A stretch of 64,000 nucleotides of DNA from positions 125,759,518 to 125,823,517 of the forward strand of contig CM043968.1 in the NCBI GenBank assembly GCA_014529385.2, read 5' to 3'. This stretch comes from Adiantum capillus-veneris. Its lineage: Eukaryota > Streptophyta > Polypodiopsida > Polypodiales > Pteridaceae. Every line of letters starts with the position of its first letter. The stretch's first letter is position 1. Below, one piece after another: positions 57,004 through 64,000 of the stretch. Made by a program: the position numbers and the translations under genes. The notes below the pieces were generated by a model. It worked only from the letters and a program-made list of their open reading frames with translations, searched no databases and was not told the DNA's origin.

Positions 57004-57788
57004 GATCAGAGTAAAGGGAAAATCAAACCGAGGGGTCGGTCTCTACCTCTCTCGGTGTTGTTTCTTGCTTACAAATTTCTCGACCTGTGGTTTTGTGAAG
57101 TGGATGAGACGTCTCTTCTCTTGAATCCCCTAGTCTGCTTCTCTCTGTGAAAGCAAGTTGCCTCAAATCCATCGCTTGTCATCTTTGAGTGCCCATCAAG
57201 GTATTCATCGTATTTTTGATTTTGGGCCCTACTCTAAAACGTCAGGTACCTTACCCACAATCCAGGCACCCTTCGTTCCAACCAAATGTCGTGATCCTCC
57301 ACCTCAATGTATTGTTGTCGGTGTTGGATTCCATCGGCTATGAGGATCGAGGGCTTGAAGGTACTTTGATGATGATTTCTGCAGGTGGCCACCTCACAAG
57401 TTGCAGATCTTTGCTGTGTCGATCTTTCCACACTCAATTGAATGCAATCTATCCACAGTCGTCTTCCTCTTCAGTTAGGTCTTTTTGTTTAAGCAAAATC
57501 CTCAAGGCTCACACTCATGCACCTAGTCAATATCGAGCTCAGGACCTCAATCATGAGGTTATATGTCACGTGCTTCTAAATTGTCATGTTACTAGTATAC
57601 ATAAAATAGTGGGTGATTACATTCCGTACGAAATCCATATGAGGGGGTATGGCTCATTGTGACAACATCCATATCTTGTTTGTATGTAGGGGGTAGGTCA
57701 GCATGTAAGATACTGTATATAGGGGGGTTTCTCTAATTTGGATGCATGCAGCTGACATTCCTCCATTACTAATAGTGAATCCCCCAGG
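56344..57788. mobile_element. DNA transposon (1,445 bp) with G-rich terminal inverted repeats
   Basis: Starts CCTGGGGGATTCACTGTG and ends AATAGTGAATCCCCCAGG, a 16-17-bp inverted repeat with one mismatch. It is flanked by an 8-bp duplication, GACAATAG (56,336-56,343) and GTCAATAG (57,789-57,796). The empty site exists in units 1 and 2 (GTTGTTCAATATATTATTCC near 21,015 and 37,208). Subterminal regions repeat TACATAAGGGGGG-like words on both sides. The interior has a (CT)n tract (56,939-57,000), a C run (56,840-56,851) and a 157-codon frame (57,189-57,662, +) that resembles nothing I know, so the element is probably non-autonomous. Same terminal family as the MITE at 44,964. Confidence 0.82.
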
Positions 57789-57894
57789 GTCAATAGTTTA
57801 TTTCAAAGAGCAAGTGGACATCCATGGATAGTATGTTAGAATTAGTCAAAATGGAATGCTAACTAGACAAAACTCACAATGGCCCATGAAGAGT

Positions 57895-58325
57895 GCACGC
57901 GGATTGCGAGAGAGAAGAAGAGCAGACACAAAGTGTTGGTGGAGCATTCAATGAGGATTATAATGCCTCACTCATCCTTATTGTTCTATATGATCAAAAT
58001 AATAGATAAGGTTAGTATAGTCAGTGGGATGGGTATTTGATAGCCAAATAACCTGAACCCTAGCACTCTCCCACTTGAAGGCCAACGTGGTCCCAGTGGC
58101 ATATGCATGTACATCTATACAACCATGAAGAAATCTTGTGGCTTCACCCTACATCCACCATCTTCATGCAATGTGAAAACCACTCTAAGGTAGTCTCATT
58201 GTGAGAGCATATGCAAGATTGTCATCCGTATTAACCTTGACTAGCTCAATGTGCTTTCTAGCCAATATGTCGTGTATCACATGATAACGTACTTCTATGT
58301 GTTTTGACTTGGTGAAACATGGGAT
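57895..58325 (-). pseudogene. copia C tail: RNase H end, polypurine tract and LTR
   Basis: On the minus strand, 58,325-58,180 gives the RNase H end (text like KNPMFH, KHIEVRYH, ARKHIELVKVNTDDNLAYAL across frameshifts). The polypurine tract AAGTGGGAGAG (about 58,076-58,066) is followed by an LTR starting TGCTAGGGTTCAGG at 58,065 and running to about 57,895. The LTR shares ATGCTCCACCAACAC with copia A's LTR, so both belong to one family. The rest of the element is missing beyond 58,325. Confidence 0.7.
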
Positions 58326-58576
58326 TCTTTAATAATACAATCACATTGTGTGCGCATATGTCGCATGTGTCAAAGCAAGGGACTTGCCGTACACTGTGTA
58401 CAAGCCACAAATGGCTGCAAGCACACAACCAGACTAATCTAGCAAGCTCAAGAGAGCAAGGGTGCCTCTCTCACCGCCCTACGCTCACCATCGTGGAGGA
58501 TTCCTCACTGCGAAGAAGAGGGAGCTACCGTCATGCCGCACTCAACCACCCTCGTTCGTCGTCGTGCCATCGCAAT

Positions 58577-58636
<60 letters not shown>

Positions 58637-58637
58637 G

Positions 58638-58669
<32 letters not shown>

Positions 58670-58750
58670 AGGAGATAAAGAAGAAGATGGAGATGGAGCA
58701 AGAGCACTCTTCAATTGCACAAATGAGATAATGAGTGATTTTTAAATTGG
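58326..58750. repeat. (CT)n and (CA)n microsatellites
   Basis: (CT)n at 58,577-58,634 followed by (CA)n at 58,641-58,669. Open frames across them (58,319-58,678, 58,462-58,731, 58,533-58,745 +, and 58,505-58,720 -) are artefacts. The flanking DNA is otherwise unassigned. Confidence 0.85.
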
Positions 58751-59690
58751 GTGACTTTTATATGAGCTCACTCATTCACACTTAGACGCCCATGCTTAGC
58801 CAACTAACCCTTGAATGTTCCAGTTAGAGCGCGCCTCTCATCGGCAATCACTCATACCCTTTTCCTATTGGATTGACAAGCCCGTCCCATGACTACTAGA
58901 AGTGGACGCCGATGGTTAACATGCCCCCCTTCTTGATGTAGATTCCACCACCGGAATATAACAGTGAAGCATCAGGATCCACGATAGGAGTACCTGTAGC
59001 AGAAGAAAAACAACATTGTGAAAGCTCAAAGGCAGCATGTGCAGGCGTGCAATAAGTGAGTTTCATACATGGTATTCTAGGAAATGCAAAAAAAAACATA
59101 AATTGTAACATTGCCTACTAGAACAAGCGTAGTACCTACATGAAATGCAATTGAGTTAAGGTCAATTAGGTTGACTCTAAGAGAAGTACACAAAGTAAGT
59201 ACTAGATTGACCAACGTTAATTAAAAAATGTCGACTAAAGAGTAGTTAACGCTAGGAATGCTCGTCGGGGTCTAAAGACTAGTGATCTTGTCACTTATAC
59301 CACTTAAGTGTGATCAACATAAAATACAAGGAAGTTTGTGCTATTTGCTTACTCTTTTTTTTTTTGTCATAGTTGCTACAAGTAGCTGGGGGGCTCAAGG
59401 TCTCGAATACCAGCTTGAGCATAAACTAGCCGGGACACTCAAGTCTCAAATACCAGCTTAACACATGGACTTCCACAACACAAGTCACACTTAGGTGGAA
59501 TAAGCTAGAGAGAACTATATCCTTATAGCCTTAAAAATTACTAAAGTTACTACAATTAATAGACTATTTACGAATTAAAGTCAGCAATTAAGTGGCTTAG
59601 TTTAGCCTAAGGTCCTGATACCTACTTAAAGCCAACTAATAGACCAAACTCAAAGAGAAGAACAAGGTACTAGAAGTTTGAAAAAATTAT
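58751..59690. other. No gene seen
   Basis: Unassigned DNA. A short direct repeat (CAAGTCTCAAATACCAGCTT and relatives) occurs near 59,400 and 59,440. No convincing frame. Confidence 0.4.
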
Positions 59691-60260
59691 AGAATCTAAA
59701 TTGGCAATGTCACAACTTCATAAATTTTATGCATTGTTAGAAACTCAAATGACAAGATGCAAACATGTAAATGTGGAAAGCATGGATAAAAGGAAGTGAT
59801 ACACCTGATATAATGGAGAACATCCATTGTAACACGTAAACATCCATTTTTGTTGTCCTTCAAAGGCATCCTTATGTAGTCACAAACTGTACAATAGTCA
59901 CCACCAAACATCCACCTTCCAGAGGCACATCAGTGGGAAGAGGTACAAACCCTTATTGAACACAATTAAAAAACATAAGGAACCCTAACCTAATTATTTG
60001 CACTCCCCCTAGAGAGTCAATGGAATAGGATATTGTAGAGATTGGGGGGAACCCTAAGGTTAAACCCCTATCCTCGTCGTTGAGAAAAACAAAGTCATCA
60101 TCCGTGAGACCATATGTGCCATCCATGTAGTCATGTAAATCGTCTTCATCATTAGAGGCAACAATGTTTACTAAGAAGGTCACTAGACGTCTATAATCAT
60201 CTTGGTCAAAAGGGTAGGCTTGTGCAATGGGAGGAACACTCTCTACTAAGATCAGTCGTG
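59691..60260 (-). pseudogene. Unknown acidic coding remnant
   Basis: The minus strand from about 60,250 reads ESVPPIAQAYPFDQDDYRRL, VTFLVNIVASNDEDDLHDYM and GTYGLTDDDFVFLNDEDRG before losing character near 60,060. A second frame at 59,911-59,696 begins MFGGDYCTVCDYIRMPLKDN. The acidic, aromatic text looks like genuine former coding sequence, possibly exon-like pieces, but I cannot name it or show splice sites. Confidence 0.3.
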
Positions 60261-60433
60261 GTCAAGAGACGTATCAGCCATTCTAACTCGTAAAAAATTC
60301 TCTCTCATGCTAGCGTACCTACCAAATACCATTCACAGGTAAGCACCGAAAAGACCATGTGAAACACTTGTGAAAAGTAACAAGGGTACCTCTCAGCCAA
60401 GGCAGGAGTGGATGACTCTAGCGTACTAGTCAT

Positions 60434-60697
60434 GTCTGTAAACACAGATAGATGATGGTTAGAGTGCAAATATTACAAAGGTCGTGTCCTTGTGCATAAT
60501 GTGTTTTTATGATTTTGTGCTATGTATAGATCTCGTAGGTTTTCAAATTTTATTCGATGGCTCTTGATCTTTTATTTTTTTATTTTTGTCTTGTGAGGAT
60601 AAGGCTTTATATATACATTCCCTAAGATTGGAGATTGAGAGGTCAGCGAGGAGGAAGGTTAAGAGGGAAGCAAGTGAATGATGGATGTCCGCAAACA
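60434..60697 (-). repeat. 3' LTR (start only secure) of gypsy element at the right edge
   Basis: On the minus strand an LTR starts TGTTTGCGGACATCC at 60,697, directly after a polypurine tract. A TATA box (TATATATAAAGCC, about 60,618-60,606) follows. The far end is uncertain: TG at 60,434 and TG at 60,164 are both possible. Confidence 0.45.
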
Positions 60698-60710
60698 CTC
60701 CCCCCTTCCT
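60698..60710 (-). promoter_or_regulatory. Polypurine tract
   Basis: AGGAAGGGGGGAG on the minus strand, immediately before the TG of the LTR, the expected position for priming plus-strand DNA synthesis. It lies about 30 bp after the end of the extra ORF. Confidence 0.65.
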
Positions 60711-60741
60711 TGGGTAGATCATACCTTTTGGAATGATTTCA

Positions 60742-62095
60742 TCACCTTTTGAAACCAATTGTTGTTATGGGTGAAGGCTTTAACCGATATTTTTTTATCA
60801 CCCTATGTGTTTCATCTAGTTGCAAGGGTGGTAAAGTACTCTCCCATGATTTTATTTGCAACGTTGTTGTAGGTGGTGAACTTACAATGGGGAGTGTAAA
60901 CTTTTTCTTATTTGTATGGATATGTACAATGGTAGATAGAGGTTGTGTCGAAGCTTCTATTTCCATATAAGAACTACATGAAGAGTAAGAAGCTTCATTT
61001 GACTTCCTTGTTCCTGAGCTAGGTGGAACAAATTGTTCTTTCTTCAGTACCCAAACTAGCTCTAGAGCGGGTGTGTAGCATTCTATGATTTTTTTTCTTT
61101 CCGCGATCGTCAATTTGTTTTGGAGCTACAAGATTGGGCTCACATGGGTCAGGTGACAGGTAAGAGCACAATTACGTTTTGGCACCCAAATTTGATTATT
61201 TCCTTCATAGTAGCCTTGAGCTTCGCATAGTTTTTTAGGAATCCAACACAAGGTTTCTTTACATTTCTTGGGGCAAGTGGGGCGTCTCTTACCAGGCTCT
61301 TGTCTTTTAGCACTAGCTATGGTTGCTAAAGAAGCTTTAGGGACCCACTTGTATATTTTCTTTGTTATTTTAGGATGGGTCTTGTGTGTCTCAAGATTTA
61401 TTTCAACTACAACAGTTGAAGCTCTGGAGAGTTGGGCTATAGGGACATATTGTTCAACCTCTTGGACATGCAATGTTTTGGGTTTTATTTCCTTAAGAGG
61501 CAATATCTCAGGGACTATGGCTTGAGTGGAAGGCCTATGAGTTGGTTTTTCTGCGTTGTGACACCCCAGTCTCCCTATCAATAGTGCATTTGGTGGCTAT
61601 CATCAACGTGCATCCTAGGTTTATATTACCCTCCATAGTTCCAGCAGGCATGCCCAAAAATTCTTGAACTACAACCCCATTGTCATAACTGACACAAGTG
61701 TGCCAGATTCCAAAAACCGTAGTTTTTTTCTTGTTGACACCCTTGACTTGGATAATACTCTCAGATAGAGGTGGCTTTCCCAACTGACACCACACTCCAT
61801 ATGACAATCGATTATGCTTAGCGGGGGTGTTCAATAAGGTGGTATATAGCACTTTTTCATAGGTGCTATTTCGGTCAATAGGGTATCGTAGAGGTGTGTC
61901 AGAGTCCAACCAATCATCCTCTGTTTCAACGTGGAATACATGTGTAACTCCAAGGTTGGCCTCTCGTTGGCATCTAATGTGTTCTTGTCGCTCTTTAGCC
62001 TCAGCTTGAGCTTGTATCTTCTTCAATTCAGTTTGTACCTTGGCTGCCTTTTTTTTATGGATGGCACATAGCTCCTCTTGGCTTAAAGGATCATA
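60742..62095 (-). pseudogene. Extra ORF between integrase and the 3' LTR of a gypsy element
   Basis: Roughly 450 codons in three overlapping minus-strand frames (62,026-61,535, 61,581-61,126, 61,113-60,742), separated by apparent frameshifts. It opens just past the integrase stop with a helical, charged segment (QEELCAIHKKKAAKVQTELK, QAEAKERQEHIRCQREANL), then HVETEDDWLDSDTPLRYPID and WCQLGKPPLSESIIQVKGV. The middle and C-terminal parts contain a recurring W[VI]PK word: IYKWVPKASL, LCWIPKKLCE and QIWVPKRNC, with a related WVLKKEQFVP. No signal peptide or membrane segment is seen, so it does not look like an envelope protein. Additional ORFs downstream of pol are known in some plant gypsy lineages (Tat, Athila), but I do not recognise this one. 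Confidence 0.6.
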
Positions 62096-62102
62096 CTATC
62101 TT

Positions 62103-62862
62103 TTAAATTTTCTCCCATTGAGGAATGGTTTCAACTCCATCAATAGTCTCCACATGAATGGTACCTTGAGGGGTGATTTCACATACTCTATATGGTCCTT
62201 TTCCTACATATTTCAACTTTTTCTTTTCGTTACGTACTCCATATATAAGGACTTTATCACCCACATTGATATCTTTGTTCTTTAGATGATGTTCAAACCA
62301 TTTCTTCCTCCTATCTTTCTCCACAAGTGCGTTTTGCACAGCCAATTGTCTCTCTTTATCTAACCTCTCAAGGATGCATAAGCGCTCAACTAAAGGGTTA
62401 CCATCCCCACCTTCTTGTGAAGCTACATGCAGACTAGGAATTAAAAACTCCCATGGCATAACTACTTCTTGGCCATATACCATTTTGAATGGTGTACAAT
62501 TAATAGCCACTTTGTAAGAAGTACAATAAGCCCATAGGGCTGAAGTCAGCTTCAAATCCCAATCTGTGTGATGAGCTTCCACCGTTTTGGTCAAGGTAGA
62601 GATTAAGGTCTTGTTGGTACTCTCAGCTTGGCCATTTGCTTGTGATAATAAGGTGTGGACTTATGGTGAGCTATCATAAAGTTGGCAATGAGTTCTTTTA
62701 TCACTCCATTTATAAAATAAGTACCATTCTCACTCAAAATCTCAAAGGGACAACCAAATCTTGTAATAATGTTCTCAAAGAGCAACTTGGCAGTTAACCT
62801 TGCATCAGCCTTACGTGTCGCCCTCAATTCTACCCACTTTGTCACATAGTCAGTGGCAACGA
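62103..62862 (-). pseudogene. gypsy integrase, core and C-terminal part
   Basis: Minus strand. VATDYVTKWVELRATRKADA with the first catalytic Asp begins at 62,862. Then LLFENIITRFGCPFEILSEN has SEN where SDR or SDN is usual, so the second Asp is Glu. After a frameshift the motif NGQAESTNKTL with the catalytic Glu follows. The frame 62,594-62,103 (163 codons) continues WDLKLTSALWAYCTSYKVAI, TPFKMVYGQEVVMP and the C-terminal KNKDINVGDKVLIYGVRNEK and GKGPYRVCEITPQGTIHVET. Integrase inserts element DNA into the host chromosome. The N-terminal zinc-binding part is at 63,730-64,000, across an inserted LINE fragment. Confidence 0.85.
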
Positions 62863-62865
62863 TAA

Positions 62866-63729
62866 TTTATCAATATTGAGTGCTACGAACTATATGTAAC
62901 TCCTCCCTGAATAAGACTGCCACTCCTCCTGAACCTCATCCTATGCGCTCTGATCGAGTCTCCTGAACCTCATCCTATGCGCTCTGATCGAGTCTCTCAG
63001 AGTAGAAAATGATGTCTCTCCCTATGAAACTATCCTCAAAGGCCCCTACATCAAGGTGCAAAGATCAATTAAAATTCCATGTAGCAACTATGAGTGTGGT
63101 CCCATAGGTCTCGTGCCATCATGTGGGGCGCTTCTCCAGAATAACCACTCGCCCATCCCTGTAGAATGCCACTTTCCCCTTCTCTCAAGCTGTCATTATC
63201 TCGGGCATAACTTCTTTCATATGAGAAAGTTGTGTGAGTGTGAGGTCATCTCCAAGGAATATGGTCGTTTTCTGTAGTGTAGGGCGCTTCCTCAAGAAGT
63301 CCTTTTTTACCTCCATGGATGGGAAGCGCATGATTAGAGCTCTTTCTTTTGAAGTCTCCCCATTTCCTTGTGCCTTCTTCCCTACCCTCCATGCCTTTGT
63401 ATGAGTAGCCTCACTACCCATCATGCGTAGAAATTCTTTGACTTCCCCTTCCACATCATCTCGGTCTTTTAGACCGGTTATTCGTATGTGCAAAGCTCTA
63501 GTCTTCCTTCGCTGCTCTTCTTCAAAAGTCATGTTGATGATTGTAGGAGTGGGGGTAGACATGGTTTCTTTCCCTTTCCCTTTGTTAGCAACTTCTATCC
63601 ATTTCTCGCCCTCATCCGCCTTCTTCTGTGTCTTCGTGATTACATCCACCCACAAAGACGTCTTTGCCCCATTTTGTTTCTCTTCCTCTTTGATGATCCG
63701 TACCTATTCCTTGATGACCTTGATTTCCA
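62866..63729 (-). mobile_element. LINE fragment (ORF1 plus start of endonuclease) inside gypsy integrase
   Basis: The minus-strand frame 63,655-63,185 (156 codons) reads KWIEVANKGKGKETMSTPTP, RALHIRITGLKDRDDVEGEV, KAWRVGKKAQGNGETSKERA and KTTIFLGDDLTLTQLSHMKE. This has the layout of LINE ORF1 RNA-binding proteins: a disordered N-terminus, an RRM-like RxxxIRITGL block, a WRVGKK block and an IFLGDDLT block. Downstream text (KVAFYRDGRVVILEKRP, then GSGGVAVLFREELHIVRS) continues into an endonuclease start. A 34-bp tandem duplication (62,927/62,961) lies in it. It splits the gypsy integrase after GLDFVG. Confidence 0.7.
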
Positions 63730-64000
63730 GCCTACAAAGTCCAAACCCCATTTTTCAAATGGTTGAGTCACTTTAATTATCCTTTTGCTGTGTGATGTTG
63801 TAATGTTGGCATTCATCACATCCTTTTGCAAAAAGTGATGCATCCTTGAATAAGGTAGGCCACCAATAGCCTGATTGCAACACCTTTCTAGCTGTTAGTT
63901 CCCTTGAGAAATGTCCTCCGGCTATACCCATGTGGGCTTCTTGCAGTATGTACAAATACTCATCCTCACCAGCACAACGTCTAAGAATATCGTCCTTCCC
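63730..64000 (-). pseudogene. gypsy integrase N-terminal zinc-binding region, runs off the window
   Basis: Minus strand: LRRCAGEDEYLYILQEAHMG, GGHFSRELTARKVLQSGYWW and LFKDASLFAKGCDECQ form the HHCC zinc-binding module, followed after a shift by VTQPFEKWGLDFVG, the start of the catalytic core. RT would lie to the right, outside the window. The frame is open from 63,955 to 63,773. Confidence 0.82.

Noticed and set aside
56720-57150. Open frames of 98-134 codons across a CT tract
   Set aside because: The open length comes from the Ser-Leu repeat encoded by (CT)n; the flanks show no family resemblance.
58319-58745. Overlapping open frames over CT/CA tracts
   Set aside because: Microsatellite artefacts, open on both strands at once.
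60742-62095. Envelope-like reading of the extra gypsy ORF
   Set aside because: No signal peptide, transmembrane segment or cleavage-type motif is visible.

Overview
This window looks like a repeat-dominated stretch of nuclear DNA from a land plant with a large, transposon-rich genome. The evidence is relics of Ty1/copia and Ty3/gypsy elements with plant-type domains, an L1-type LINE with an RVT zinc-finger tail, primer-binding sites matching plant initiator-Met tRNA and (weakly) tRNA-Asp, and many microsatellites. A fern or gymnosperm is my guess only; the sequence does not fix the lineage. I see no intact host gene. Almost every reading frame is a fragment or a transposon pseudogene carrying stops and frameshifts.

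Layout. 1-3.5 kb: unassigned DNA with a candidate tRNA-derived SINE and an LTR-like promoter. 3.5-8.5 kb, minus strand: a gypsy-type element with a 2.1-kb LTR, a degenerate primer site, a leader of ~286-bp repeats with a palindromic core, and a broken ORF of unknown family. 9.9-11.8 kb: an unknown coding remnant and an exon-like fragment of an FCP1/HAD phosphatase. 10.8-13 kb: degenerate AAGTGCTT / AAGCACTT arrays. 13,035-18,789: a complete but dead copia element with 180-bp LTRs and a target-site duplication.

The central fact is a tandem segmental duplication. Unit 1 (about 17.41-32.93 kb) and unit 2 (about 34.18-47.27 kb) carry the same series: the 3' half of the copia element with its LTR, GCACTT repeats, ~4 kb of AT-rich DNA, an antisense LINE, AT-rich 150-bp repeats, then a gypsy LTR with primer site, leader ORF, gag and an unknown ORF. 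Comparing the units exposes later events: a solo LTR only in unit 1 (25,108-25,817), a solo LTR only in unit 2 (41,977-42,932), a 240-bp MITE only in unit 2 (44,964-45,203), a copia fragment only in unit 1, and several deletions in unit 2, some with short homology at the breakpoints.

Right third. 47.4-48.3 kb: a second FCP1-like phosphatase pseudogene. 48.5-49.5 kb: a palindromic minisatellite. 49.8-51.56 kb, minus: a cysteine-rich transposase-like gene with SDG..QFK and HGKG..DG.G..VK motifs. 51.6-55.4 kb, minus: a gypsy pol relic split by a 1,257-bp foldback element. 56.34-57.79 kb: a DNA transposon that shares G-rich terminal repeats with the MITE. 57.9-58.3 kb, minus: a copia tail. 60.2-64.0 kb, minus: a gypsy 3' half with integrase (interrupted by a LINE ORF1 fragment), an unusual ~450-codon ORF downstream of integrase, a polypurine tract and an LTR.

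The most promising leads are the transposase-like gene, the extra ORF behind the gypsy integrase, the unknown PNA-motif protein found at two unrelated loci, the two-member DNA transposon family with G-rich ends, and the foldback element. All statements rest on reading the sequence; no database search was run.
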